Source of the DNA: a virus
IMG/VR virus record: IMGVR_UViG_3300023109_000055
Location: 1-38,043 of that record
DNA: 38,043 nt
Strand: one strand, 5' to 3'
The translations under genes and the position numbers were made by a program. The notes beneath the pieces were generated by a model, which was not told the origin of the DNA, did no database searches, and worked only from the letters and a program-made list of their open reading frames with translations. Shown piece after piece: positions 10,932-20,455 of the stretch. Positions within the stretch are counted from its first letter, which is position 1. Every line of letters starts with the position of its first letter.

Positions 10932-13900
10932 GTGATGCTAACTCCAGTATTTGCAGCAATTGTAGTAGCATTATTACTAACACTATTACTAATAGTTATA
11001 TTCCCAGTGGTTAGCACTGGTAAAAATAACTCGTCACTATCTGATATTATTTCAAACAGTTCTGTTGTTTCAGCTTGTGCTGAAACTGGACTAATTGTAA
11101 CTTGACTAATTTGTCCTATCATATTATTATGAATAAACGCAGCTAGTTCTGTAAAATAAAATGTTTCACCAAAGTCCCAGTTGTCAATTGCAAAATATTG
11201 AGTGATTAATTTGATTACTTGTTGTTTAACTTCAGTATCGCTCATTGTGGCGGTACTAGTACGACTAACATTAAATTTAGCTTGAAGTTCACTACTAGCC
11301 AAATCACCAAATAATATTTTATATTTTACTGGCCGATATATAATCTGATCACTTATACTTTTTTTGTTTTCTAAACTCTGAAACATTTCTCCTAGTTCAG
11401 TAACAGTTGGATTATTTGGCTTTGTTTGTGGCAATCCATCATATAATGCCCATGCTCTATATAAATTATCGTAACTTGATAATAGTACATACGTATCTAT
11501 AATATTTGTAGTACTTGGATCAATTACTTGATTTACATCAGCTATTCTACTATACTTTGATCTAAGATTACTTCTGCCAATAACCGCAGTATTTCCTGCA
11601 CTGTTTTCATTATCATAAACAGTAAAGTTGTAACCATTTTCACGTATAGTTTTTAGTTTGATTGTACCGTTATTAATAATTCTGTTAAATGATTCTGGAT
11701 CATTGGGGAACCCATCTTTATTTGGATCACTAATTGATACTCTAATTTTATGAGGATCAGTGTATCCATCAGCATATGTAAAGTAACCTACTACATTAAA
11801 GTCATAATTTTTACCTAAGGGCACACTACTAGATGTACTCTCTGCATTTATGTCTAATACTCTAAGACTATCTCTTAGTGGCTTTAGAGTATCACTACTA
11901 AATGATTCTTCAAAATTTAGGTTATTAAATCTAACAGTTTGATCACTTCCGTAAATATATCGAGTTTTTCTTGTAAGTATTTCCCATTGTGAACTACTAT
12001 AGTTAACTCGTAATATCCAACTTTGATCAGCACCTGTGCTAGTATTATCACCTTCGTATGATCTGCTCCAATTACTAGCTAAGTTATTAGTTGTACTACT
12101 AGTTGGTAAATTTGCGCTTTCTACAATAACCCATTCTTGGTTTGTTGCATCATATCTCAAACCAAAACTATTGTTTGCATCTAATTTACTAATTAAATTA
12201 CTTTTTACTGTTTTAGTTGTGTCATTTACCCAACTTGGAACAATACGATTAATTCTAGCACCTGTTGGTATTACAGCGTCTAATGATATTGCGCCTTTGC
12301 CTGATGCATCATCACCAGTTGGTGTTCCGTCAGATGCGTCAATACCAAGTCCATCTTTATAGATATTGGTTACTCTTGCCCATTTGGTATCTGCGCTTGC
12401 TATTGTACATTTTGCTATAGCACCAGTACCACCACCGCCAGTAAAACTTATACTAGTAGCATCTGTATAATTTACACCACTATTACTAATTGTTACACTA
12501 ACAACAACACCTGCATTGATGTTTGCAATTGCAGATGCATCTGCACCGCCACCACCAATTACGACTGTAGGAGGGGTTGTATATCCACTTCCACCTGCTG
12601 TTACACTAATTGTATTAATATAACCACTTTTAAATGGAGTAGTAATAAATTCTACTAAACTGTTTTTTTGTATTTTTTTCATTGGGTCAGCTGCTAGCTT
12701 GCCAACTCTTTGTACTGGCGTATTAAATGTAATATATCCAGTACTTGTATTGCTTGCGCTTGTTGACTGATTCCAACGATATGTATTTGTTATTGATCCG
12801 TCTATTGTAAAACTTGTAATGCCAGCCGTAGTATCTGTATAATGCAATTCGGCGGTTGCTGCTGGTAATCCACTATAATAATGTTTATTATAGAAAAAGT
12901 TCTTTACTTCTGGATTGTCAAGTATAGGTTTTAAAAATCTTTGATATAATTGTTCACTGTTATATCTACTAGGTAATGCAACAATATTTCGAGTAGTTAT
13001 ATCCTCTTGATACAAGTATCCATCATCCATGAACTGCACGGCATCAGTATAAGTTGCTGTTGGGTCATACAAATCACGATATCTACTATGCCCACTGTGT
13101 ACACGGTTAATGCTTTTGATCTTACGAATGTTTTCGCTAACTGTTAATGGAAAAATACTATAGTCGTCTGCTGTAACCATTCTATCTTGTGTAGCAAAAA
13201 ATCTACTTGCATTGACTTTAATACTATTGAGGCTTTCACGCTCACTTGCATTAGTAACATTTGACTTTAAGCTGCACCCCAATGATGCTTCATATGTATT
13301 TCCATCTTCGCCAACATAACTAAATTTATATGTTGTACCGCTAAAATTATTAGAGTTTAACGTATATGTTTGATTAAGTCCAGTTCTATACCATACTCTA
13401 ACAATGCCACGTGGAATATTACCAAACGCACCATCACCAAATACAATACTAACTTGATCATCTTCTCTGCTAGTAACTGTGTAAATATTTTTGTTACCAT
13501 TACTGATCGCATTAAAAATACTACTACTACCAAATTGTCTATCTATTCGTGTCCAATTAGCTTGAACTTGGCCTACTTCGTCAACTGTTTGTACCCAAAT
13601 ATTGCCATTTGCAATATTGTTTACATTAATATCAAGTACCATATTAGGCAAGCCATTTTGTATTGAGAAATCTTTATTCTCTAACGTACCCTGTTTAAAT
13701 CCTACAAAAAATCCAGTGTTTGGACTACTAAATCCACTGTTATCATTTCTATAAACCATATCAAAAACACCATAAGGGTCAGGAGATTTTTCTTGCAATA
13801 CGTTTTCTGTTTGATTATAGGCAATACTGTGTATACCAAATGCTTCACTAACTCCGTTAATATTTCCTCTAAACAAATTACTAACTGTTGTATTAACACT

Positions 13901-14470
13901 ATTTGTTCTATATACTTCGTTTATGATACCATTTTTTGTAAATCTGGCAAATGGTGAGCCAAACTTATTGCTTGATTGTAATATAGAGTTTAATACTGTT
14001 AAAAAGTTTTGATAAGCATCTGGATCAGTAACATCATCAAATTGTAATGTTGTGTTAGCAAGGCTGCCACCATCTACGTCATATACTGTCTGCGATGTTC
14101 TTATACTGTTTATTTTTAATAATCCACTTGCCACAACATTTCTAGTAGGAGTATAACCTAAAAATTCAGCAATACGTAAGGCGCTTTCTCTGCGTTCTGC
14201 TGTACTTAAATAATTCTCTCTACTTGCCAAGTCACTTCTAAATGCTAAGTTATGTCCAAGAAATGCCATAAGTTCAATTAAACTTACAAATTCACTTGAA
14301 CTAATCCAATCATTAAAATTTTCTGGATAGTTGGTAGTAATATATTCTACCATTGCGTTTCTGATTGTTTCAAAATCGTATGCTTGAAAGTTTGCTTGTG
14401 CAAAACTTTCATATACTACACTAAAATCTTCCGCAGCAAATAAACTGCTCTGTCTTGCGCCCTGTGCCAT
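10928..14470 (-). CDS. 6: Baseplate wedge protein gp6, enlarged
   Basis: This is the T4 gp6/baseplate J-like wedge protein, which forms the ring around the baseplate hub. The N-terminal region (about residues 40-130) has the conserved block with LIELMAFLGHNLAFRSDLA and ENYLSTAERRESALRIAEFL, followed by an FGDGxFGxxPxG motif typical of the family. The C-terminus carries YRPVKYKILFGD and the conserved ITQYFAIDNWDFGETFYFTE segment. At 1180 residues it is much longer than T4 gp6 (about 660). Part of the excess is a glycine-rich beta module at about residues 620-690 with GGSGYTTPP and GGGG turns. Its ATG overlaps the gp25 stop (TAATG), and its stop overlaps the next start (ATGA), so translation is probably coupled through gp25, gp6 and the giant protein. 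Confidence 0.93.
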   Translation of the reverse strand: MAQGARQSSLFAAEDFSVVYESFAQANFQAYDFETIRNAMVEYITTNYPENFNDWISSSEFVSLIELMAFLGHNLAFRSDLASRENYLSTAERRESALRIAEFLGYTPTRNVVASGLLKINSIRTSQTVYDVDGGSLANTTLQFDDVTDPDAYQNFLTVLNSILQSSNKFGSPFARFTKNGIINEVYRTNSVNTTVSNLFRGNINGVSEAFGIHSIAYNQTENVLQEKSPDPYGVFDMVYRNDNSGFSSPNTGFFVGFKQGTLENKDFSIQNGLPNMVLDINVNNIANGNIWVQTVDEVGQVQANWTRIDRQFGSSSIFNAISNGNKNIYTVTSREDDQVSIVFGDGAFGNIPRGIVRVWYRTGLNQTYTLNSNNFSGTTYKFSYVGEDGNTYEASLGCSLKSNVTNASERESLNSIKVNASRFFATQDRMVTADDYSIFPLTVSENIRKIKSINRVHSGHSRYRDLYDPTATYTDAVQFMDDGYLYQEDITTRNIVALPSRYNSEQLYQRFLKPILDNPEVKNFFYNKHYYSGLPAATAELHYTDTTAGITSFTIDGSITNTYRWNQSTSASNTSTGYITFNTPVQRVGKLAADPMKKIQKNSLVEFITTPFKSGYINTISVTAGGSGYTTPPTVVIGGGGADASAIANINAGVVVSVTISNSGVNYTDATSISFTGGGGTGAIAKCTIASADTKWARVTNIYKDGLGIDASDGTPTGDDASGKGAISLDAVIPTGARINRIVPSWVNDTTKTVKSNLISKLDANNSFGLRYDATNQEWVIVESANLPTSSTTNNLASNWSRSYEGDNTSTGADQSWILRVNYSSSQWEILTRKTRYIYGSDQTVRFNNLNFEESFSSDTLKPLRDSLRVLDINAESTSSSVPLGKNYDFNVVGYFTYADGYTDPHKIRVSISDPNKDGFPNDPESFNRIINNGTIKLKTIRENGYNFTVYDNENSAGNTAVIGRSNLRSKYSRIADVNQVIDPSTTNIIDTYVLLSSYDNLYRAWALYDGLPQTKPNNPTVTELGEMFQSLENKKSISDQIIYRPVKYKILFGDLASSELQAKFNVSRTSTATMSDTEVKQQVIKLITQYFAIDNWDFGETFYFTELAAFIHNNMIGQISQVTISPVSAQAETTELFEIISDSDELFLPVLTTGNITISNSVSNNATTIAANTGVSIT

Positions 14471-14835
14471 TATTCTATCTCACCTACAAAATTTAAGTAT
14501 AGCTCTTCGGCTGTACCTGTTGATATGTATTCTAATCTAACCTGTATTCTCAACGTATGATCATCAGGTTTAGTAACTAACGTTTCTAGCGGTTTCCATC
14601 GTGGATCGCTATTAACAATTCTCTCAACATCTTGATGAACTGCTTCTTCTGTCATACTATCAAGTGGATCAAAAACTAGATCCCACACTATGCATCCAAA
14701 CTCAGGATTCATAACTCGCTCGCCTTTTCGTGTATAAAAATGATTCATAAGATCACGTTTTGCCAGCTCTGAGTCTGTCAGTGTTCTACTTGAGAATGTA
14801 CTATTGAGTGTACTATATCCGTAATACGTTGCCAT
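14470..14835 (-). CDS. 25: Baseplate wedge protein gp25
   Basis: The 121-residue product matches the gp25/GpW baseplate family in length (T4 gp25 is about 130) and in its core. That core is LMNHFYTRKGERVMNPEFG followed by VWDLVFDPLD and an acidic helix with VERIVNSDPRW. In T4, gp25 sits at the core of the wedge, next to gp6 and gp53, and nucleates sheath assembly. The order gp25-gp6 is the T4-like one. No Shine-Dalgarno sequence is evident in the 33-nt gap upstream, so the start rests on the conserved N-terminus with its FxSRTLTDSELAKRDL-like lead. Confidence 0.95.
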   Translation of the reverse strand: MATYYGYSTLNSTFSSRTLTDSELAKRDLMNHFYTRKGERVMNPEFGCIVWDLVFDPLDSMTEEAVHQDVERIVNSDPRWKPLETLVTKPDDHTLRIQVRLEYISTGTAEELYLNFVGEIE

Positions 14836-14868
14836 GCAAGTATTTAGTGCAGAATTAACCGGGCATTT

Positions 14869-15804
14869 TTAGATTTTAACTGATGTTTGGATAATATCAC
14901 CAGTTACTAGTTCTGCAATTATAGTTAGTCTAGGACCATCTAAAGTATAGTCATAATAGTGTTGTTTGATATCACCGTTTATTTTAACTAGTAATTTTTC
15001 TACAGGTTCAATACTTGGAGTCACTGATAATGTAATAGTTGGTACACCATCTAAATACTCTATATTGTTTTGAGCTATTGTAACGTTATATGTAAACTGT
15101 TGCTCCCTAAGTGTATCTTGATATCGATTGACAATTGCACGTTTTATGCCTTCTGGTGTGAATGGTAGAAATTTTGCTGTTTCTGCATAGTATGCAAATC
15201 TAGCAGCTCTAAGTTGTTCTTCACTTAGTATTCCTTGTTCATTGGCTGTACGCATATTAAAAATACCAGTTGCTCGCATCCAACTTCTATCTTTATTAAA
15301 TCCATAATCAGCCAATCTTAAAATAGTAGCAGCAATCCGTGATTTTTTTCTGTTAGTTGTACTTCTCATCATCATACTTGCCAAACCAGACCAATCTTTA
15401 CTTAAAATTATATTTCTAGTATTGTATGTTCCTTCAACTGCATTAATTGTAAGAAAATTCATTGTTATCCAGTAGTATATAAAAATACCGTCATATACAG
15501 ATTGTGAAATTCGTTCAACACCAATAGATATAAGTTGTTTTTTAAAATTATTTTCAGCACGATTAAAGTAGCCTAACCAACTGCTAAATGCTTCTTGTTC
15601 AGTTACTCCACGAACAAATCTACTTTCTCCATAACCAATAAAATTATAAGGATTATAACGACCAAAATTCAATGCAGTTAATTCAGCATCTGCGCTAACT
15701 GCTATGTTTTCTATTGCAATTTCTGTTTCATAAAGTATACTATCTTTTACAGTAAAATCATCCCATACTGTAGTGTAAATTTCATCTATTGTATCTAGGC
15801 TCAT
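14869..15804 (-). CDS. Baseplate/hub-associated protein with degenerate T4-lysozyme-like domain
   Basis: The 311-residue protein lies between gp5 and gp25, and its ATG overlaps the gp5 stop (ATGA). Residues about 41-168 follow the order of a T4-type (GH24) lysozyme. YNFIGYGE matches the YYTIGIGH strand. RGVTEQEAFSSWLGYFNRAE matches the GVITKDEAE helix. A YDGIFIYYWITMNF helix follows, and then KDWSGLA...TTNRKKSRIAAT matches the W...NRAKRVITT end. The catalytic Asp and Thr positions of T4 lysozyme align with Arg and Phe, and the Glu is displaced by one, so the fold is probably kept without activity. Residues about 170-311 look like a beta-rich attachment domain. The family is not otherwise recognised. 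I infer that it replaces the lysozyme domain missing from gp5. Confidence 0.5.
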   Translation of the reverse strand: MSLDTIDEIYTTVWDDFTVKDSILYETEIAIENIAVSADAELTALNFGRYNPYNFIGYGESRFVRGVTEQEAFSSWLGYFNRAENNFKKQLISIGVERISQSVYDGIFIYYWITMNFLTINAVEGTYNTRNIILSKDWSGLASMMMRSTTNRKKSRIAATILRLADYGFNKDRSWMRATGIFNMRTANEQGILSEEQLRAARFAYYAETAKFLPFTPEGIKRAIVNRYQDTLREQQFTYNVTIAQNNIEYLDGVPTITLSVTPSIEPVEKLLVKINGDIKQHYYDYTLDGPRLTIIAELVTGDIIQTSVKI

Positions 15805-17480
15805 TGTTGTTGCCCTTTATATCCACGTCTGTATGTTTGTACTGGTCTAGCCATATTATCATAGCTGTCTTCTCTTCTTCCCATTAACGTGTTAACTTCT
15901 GGTTCTGGATTTATACCATTTTCAGCATTCCAATCTGACTCTGCTCGTCGCTGTTCTCTTAGTATAGCGTCATCATAAAACAAGTCATCATCTTGTTGTA
16001 ACCTATTTAATTCAGCATCACTCCAAGGGAGACCTGTTCTAGGATTAATTTCATTTTGATCAATATTGCTTTTTGTTTCAGAACCAATTCCTGATTGCGT
16101 AGCTTGTGATTTTGTTTTTGGCTTAGCCTTTTTGCTTGGTCCTTTACGTGCAGATAGATTGCTTACATTATAATCTTTGTTATTAGTTTCTAAGCTAGAG
16201 TTTGCTTGACTTGCTACTGCACTACTAGTTTCTTCATGCCCATTCCAAGGCTCATGCTCAGGTACTCTTCCAGCAATACTTTCTTTTACAGATTGATTAC
16301 TAGTTAAATTGGCAGTAACCGGTTTACTTGCCAGCTTTGCTGTTGGTCCATTGAGGTCAATTAGTCTGCCAGTGACCCTTACGTTGCCACTTGCACAATT
16401 AATATGTCCATTCATGTCACTTGTCAATCTAATATCTTTAGCACTGTGTACATTAAATTTACCCAATGCGGTTTGCATATTGATACCACAAGTTCCTCTT
16501 GACTTAACATTAATACAATCTGCATCTAAATTAAAGTCCCCACCAACGTATAAGTTAAAGTCATTAGCGGCATGCATGCTAATGTCCATTTCACTATAGA
16601 CATCAATTTTTCCAGTTTTGTCCATTTGTACCCAACTGGTTCCGTCTTGATTAATAATATAAACACACCCATCAGTGTCATTTAATAGTAACTGAGCGCC
16701 GCCTGCACTACGAAGTCTTACTAATTTGCTGTCACCAGATTTTCTGTCTTTATCAGGTACATGATTGTCACCATTACTGCTAGTTGTTCCATCATCAAGT
16801 GTTAACCCATGCCCGCCTGGTGTTAAAAATCCTGTAACATTTGACGGAGATTCTCTCCTTGCACCACTACTGCCGATTCCTCTTACTGCATCTAATCCAA
16901 GACCTTGTTTAGCAAGGTTATTTGCCATCGGATGCCGCGGACCTTTGGCTGCGTTTTGTTTTCCTGGTTCGTTTTGTATTACACTGGGCTCAAACGTAGG
17001 GCCAATTGCACCACCAGTTTCGCCTTCAACTTGTCTTGCTGGCAGTCCTGGTATTTGTGCATTACGTGCAGTGTCATTTAATACTCCAAGTAAATATCCT
17101 TCATTTTGAAATCCAGTAAAACATACTAATACTTCAGTACCAGGAGCAGGCGGAGGAGATGTCATACCATATATATTAGTATGATCATCACCCTGTAATA
17201 CTCCACCAAATGGACTTAACGGTCTAACTCTATGGGTACGTTGTCTACCTTCAGCTGTACTAATATCAACAAGTGACTGACCGTCTATTAATGATACATA
17301 TATGTATCCTGAATATGTATCATCATTAATATCTCTAACTTTTCCAATATATACGCCCTGTAGGGTCGCAATGCCATGACGATGATCTTTACTATAGATT
17401 GTTGGAACACCAGTACTTTCAATATTTTGTGATAAGTATGTTGCACTGTCGTTAACTCCACCGCCTCGTTTTTTTACCAT
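15801..17480 (-). CDS. 5: Baseplate hub/tail needle protein gp5 lacking the lysozyme domain
   Basis: This is a VgrG/gp5-type central spike. Residues about 41-137 form the OB-fold domain (GVYIGKVRDINDDTYSGYIY to GYLLGVLND). A linker contains ARRESPSNVTGFLTPGGHG, a stretch common in marine T4-like spikes. Residues about 253-380 form the repetitive beta-strand needle with alternating strands such as IDVYSEMDISMHA and FNLYVGGDFNLDADCINV. The last 180 residues are polar, low complexity and Ser/Lys/Asn-rich. T4 gp5 has a lysozyme domain between OB-fold and needle; here only about 100 residues separate them and no lysozyme motif is present. A 12-nt gap upstream contains AAGGA as the ribosome-binding site. 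Stop and next start overlap as ATGA. Confidence 0.88.
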   Translation of the reverse strand: MVKKRGGGVNDSATYLSQNIESTGVPTIYSKDHRHGIATLQGVYIGKVRDINDDTYSGYIYVSLIDGQSLVDISTAEGRQRTHRVRPLSPFGGVLQGDDHTNIYGMTSPPPAPGTEVLVCFTGFQNEGYLLGVLNDTARNAQIPGLPARQVEGETGGAIGPTFEPSVIQNEPGKQNAAKGPRHPMANNLAKQGLGLDAVRGIGSSGARRESPSNVTGFLTPGGHGLTLDDGTTSSNGDNHVPDKDRKSGDSKLVRLRSAGGAQLLLNDTDGCVYIINQDGTSWVQMDKTGKIDVYSEMDISMHAANDFNLYVGGDFNLDADCINVKSRGTCGINMQTALGKFNVHSAKDIRLTSDMNGHINCASGNVRVTGRLIDLNGPTAKLASKPVTANLTSNQSVKESIAGRVPEHEPWNGHEETSSAVASQANSSLETNNKDYNVSNLSARKGPSKKAKPKTKSQATQSGIGSETKSNIDQNEINPRTGLPWSDAELNRLQQDDDLFYDDAILREQRRAESDWNAENGINPEPEVNTLMGRREDSYDNMARPVQTYRRGYKGQQQ

Positions 17481-17492
17481 TGATCTTTGTCC

Positions 17493-20150
17493 TTATCCTA
17501 TTACTGCGGTTCTCAACCAAGCTGGTGCATTTCTTGCTTTAAAGGTACCATCATCCAGTTGTCCTCCCCAGTAGCCCAAATTAGGGTTAACTGCGTCAAC
17601 GTGAATATGTTGATTGCCCATATATCCATTACCTGCACCAAATCCAGTTAACCCAGCAGCTTTGCCATTTTTAATAAATGAACGTATTAGTGGCAAGTCG
17701 TTAGGATCATTAAATGATAATTGTCTATTACCATCAAATAATGCAATATCAGCCGCATTGCCATTATCATGTCTGTGTGATCCCGTTCGATTAGGACCAC
17801 TTGAGTCCTGCCCACCGCTGTATACTTTTACATCTAATCCGCTTGCTTGTGCCGCCTGTTGTATCTGACTTTTTAGTTTGGCAGTTAATGGTTGATTTCT
17901 AATTTTTCCTGCTTCAGTTTGATAACTTGTATCATCAAATTGACCAGTTCCTGATCCTACTGCTAATGGTCCTGAACTATTAGGCCCAGCATTAGTATCA
18001 TTTGGTAAGTCATTAATTTGATCACCATCACCTTGCCCGTCTTCTTTTCTAGCTTCCTGTTGACTAACACTTCCCGGAGCATTGGTAAATCCTCTTTCCA
18101 AGTCTTCCCAAAGTGTACCAACATTTGCATTCATATCTCGGAATGAGCTCAACTGCATAGTAAATGATCCAGCATCGTATGAAGCCCTGACAGAATACAC
18201 TCTATATATTCCCATAATACTAAAGTCATTATCCATTTGTAATGGCAACCCAGTGTTATCATCAGGGTACGTTGGAAATTTTACATTTAAAAAATAGTTT
18301 AATCCACCATGTTCGTAATCAGCACCGATATTGTTATTGTTAGCTCGCTTTTGTTTACCAAGCCAATACGGGTCACCTCTCACAGTTATATTTTGCTCTA
18401 TTAAGTCACTAAGTGCATTTAGGCCAACCTCAACTGCACCTAACATGAGAGATCCTGAAGATTGATTACCTTGGTCAGGTCCTGAAGTTGATTGCGAAGA
18501 AATATTATTACTCTGAAAAGTTAATGGTACTTCATGAACAATTTTAGGGTTGTTTAATAATTCATTTTGTGTAATATACCGTGTACTAGATATCCTATTA
18601 GGAGTTCTACTATTAATTGGTTGACTATCAATTTTCCGTTGTAGATCAGTCATTTGCTCATCAATTAAATTAGCACGGGCTTCTAACTGTCTAATTTCAG
18701 ATTCAAGGTTAGATATTTCTGTTGATCGTTGTTGATTTGCTATTGCATCATCTGCGCCCTGAATTGGAGCTTCATTTTCTTTTTGTAATTTAGTAATTGC
18801 TGATTTCTTTTTACTTATTTTAGCCTGTAGTGATCTCAATTCTCCACGAAATATATTAAGCTCATTCTCAGGACCAGATTCTCCAGCAACTGTGCGCCCA
18901 CTTATTTCCCCATTATTAAGGGCTTGTATTTGATAATACATATTATTCATTGTAATATCTAAGTCAATGACTTCAGTATTAAGTCCAGTGAATGTAAAAT
19001 CAAATCGTTTCCTTAATAAGTCATTATCAAATATGTTCTGTAGTCGTTGACGTTGCATTGACGGATTGGCCATTAATGTATAATAACTAACTGGATCATG
19101 TACAATTTCAGGTGTTACAAATTGTCCAATGGTATACGTAATTTTCTTTTGATAATGTTTTGATAGCTTATCATATTGCAAATATTCAACTGATGTATCT
19201 AATTTAAACCAAGTTAATAATTGCTGTAATAGTTCTGCTTTGGCTTCAGCGGCAGTAGGTTTGTCTTTTGCAAATTGCTGCGATCCAGAATTAGTATGCA
19301 CTGGTAACTTTTGAAATTCCTCTGTTTGGAATAGTGCTGTACTCATTAATGCTACAATACTTGTACCAGGGTTAAATTCAAATATTAAATTTCCACTACC
19401 AGTAATTGATATTGCTGCATTTTTGTCAGCTTCAATTGCAGCTGAAAATTTCCAATCGTTCCATCTAGATGCCTTTGCATCTAAATCAATTGTGTATTGG
19501 TGGGAAAATAGCTGATGTTCATTTAATTTTGTTCGCTCTATTTCTTGATCATTTATTTCTTTTTGTAGTGCTTTAAGGAACCCACCATAGGTGTTGGCGT
19601 TTATACTTCCTTCAAAAGGTAAATTTAACTGTAAACGTGAGTATGCTTCTTGTTGTGTTTCTATTAGATTCGCAGTATATGTACTTGCACCTTGTCTATA
19701 TGAAAAATCTAAGCTAGCCATTGTTGTCATATAGTAAAAAGGACCTGGTGGTGTATCTGTACTACTGCCATCTGGCAAAAACCCATTAAATTTTAGTTCT
19801 AATAAGTAACATGCTTGTAAATGATTTTCTATCCCTAAACGAGCGGCACCCAATTTTATTCTATTAAACATTGTTGTGCCTAATGGTTCTACTAATTGTA
19901 TAGTAAACATATTGCCAACAGCATTTCTATTTTGTTTAGCAAACGCTAATGTCATTTCTTGTTGCACACTTTGTATGTTAATTTCAGACTCAACACCACT
20001 ATGTGCAAGTGTAACAACCCGCCCTTTATCAATTAAGTCCTCAAACTCAGTTGACTCTCGTGGATGTACCATCATTAACTGCCACTGATAGGTGTAGCTT
20101 TCATATCGGTTAAGGACATTTTCTAAATATTGGCTATGATTTCCACCCAT
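17493..20150 (-). CDS. Baseplate hub protein (gp27 position) with C-terminal M15-type peptidase domain
   Basis: This 885-residue protein sits between gp53 and gp5, and its start overlaps the gp53 stop (TAATG). The N-terminal part (about 1-430) looks like a hub/tail-ring protein with QWQLMMVHPRE and many beta-strands. Residues about 445-520 are a Lys/Glu/Gln-rich coiled coil. After a Gly/Ser/Asp linker, residues about 745-885 form a D,D-carboxypeptidase-like M15 domain. SHRHDNGNAADI gives HxxGxAxD (zinc ligands His794, Asp801), and NQHIHVD supplies the third ligand (His848 or His850). M15 enzymes cut peptidoglycan peptides, so the domain probably opens the cell wall under the injecting tail. 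A gp27-like hub role is inferred from position next to gp5. The motif match is strong; substrate is unknown. Confidence 0.75.
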   Translation of the reverse strand: MGGNHSQYLENVLNRYESYTYQWQLMMVHPRESTEFEDLIDKGRVVTLAHSGVESEINIQSVQQEMTLAFAKQNRNAVGNMFTIQLVEPLGTTMFNRIKLGAARLGIENHLQACYLLELKFNGFLPDGSSTDTPPGPFYYMTTMASLDFSYRQGASTYTANLIETQQEAYSRLQLNLPFEGSINANTYGGFLKALQKEINDQEIERTKLNEHQLFSHQYTIDLDAKASRWNDWKFSAAIEADKNAAISITGSGNLIFEFNPGTSIVALMSTALFQTEEFQKLPVHTNSGSQQFAKDKPTAAEAKAELLQQLLTWFKLDTSVEYLQYDKLSKHYQKKITYTIGQFVTPEIVHDPVSYYTLMANPSMQRQRLQNIFDNDLLRKRFDFTFTGLNTEVIDLDITMNNMYYQIQALNNGEISGRTVAGESGPENELNIFRGELRSLQAKISKKKSAITKLQKENEAPIQGADDAIANQQRSTEISNLESEIRQLEARANLIDEQMTDLQRKIDSQPINSRTPNRISSTRYITQNELLNNPKIVHEVPLTFQSNNISSQSTSGPDQGNQSSGSLMLGAVEVGLNALSDLIEQNITVRGDPYWLGKQKRANNNNIGADYEHGGLNYFLNVKFPTYPDDNTGLPLQMDNDFSIMGIYRVYSVRASYDAGSFTMQLSSFRDMNANVGTLWEDLERGFTNAPGSVSQQEARKEDGQGDGDQINDLPNDTNAGPNSSGPLAVGSGTGQFDDTSYQTEAGKIRNQPLTAKLKSQIQQAAQASGLDVKVYSGGQDSSGPNRTGSHRHDNGNAADIALFDGNRQLSFNDPNDLPLIRSFIKNGKAAGLTGFGAGNGYMGNQHIHVDAVNPNLGYWGGQLDDGTFKARNAPAWLRTAVIG

Positions 20151-20455
20151 TAACTGCCTCCAGGTCTGTACTTAATAGGTATAACAATCTTTGTGCCTGC
20201 AATAAAATCATGCAAGGGGTCTTTTAATACTTTTCTATTATAGTGAGCAAATAACCACCAAACTCTACTATTTCCATACATATCATGTGCCATTAAATCA
20301 GGGCGTTTATGGTATTTACTGTTAATAATAACTTCTCGAGTATCATCACTTAAAGTGTCCAATGTAATGTTTGGATCATACAATTCCAAATACTTACTAT
20401 TCATTTTAGTTTGAGAATAGTTACTACTATCTTTATATTTTGTTCCTATTGACAT
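20150..20455 (-). CDS. 53: Baseplate wedge protein gp53-like (LysM-like fold)
   Basis: The 101-residue protein carries the conserved end of the T4 gp53 family: YLELYDP, a KYHKRPDLMAHDMYGNSRVW block, WWLFAHYN, LKDPLHDF and GTKIVIP. The short beta-alpha-alpha-beta core and the final xGxxIxIP strand are LysM-like. T4 gp53 is about 196 residues, so this version keeps mainly the C-terminal core. In T4, gp53 clamps adjacent wedges around the hub. It overlaps gp48 upstream by one base (TAATG) and the hub gene downstream in the same way. Confidence 0.75.
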   Translation of the reverse strand: MSIGTKYKDSSNYSQTKMNSKYLELYDPNITLDTLSDDTREVIINSKYHKRPDLMAHDMYGNSRVWWLFAHYNRKVLKDPLHDFIAGTKIVIPIKYRPGGS

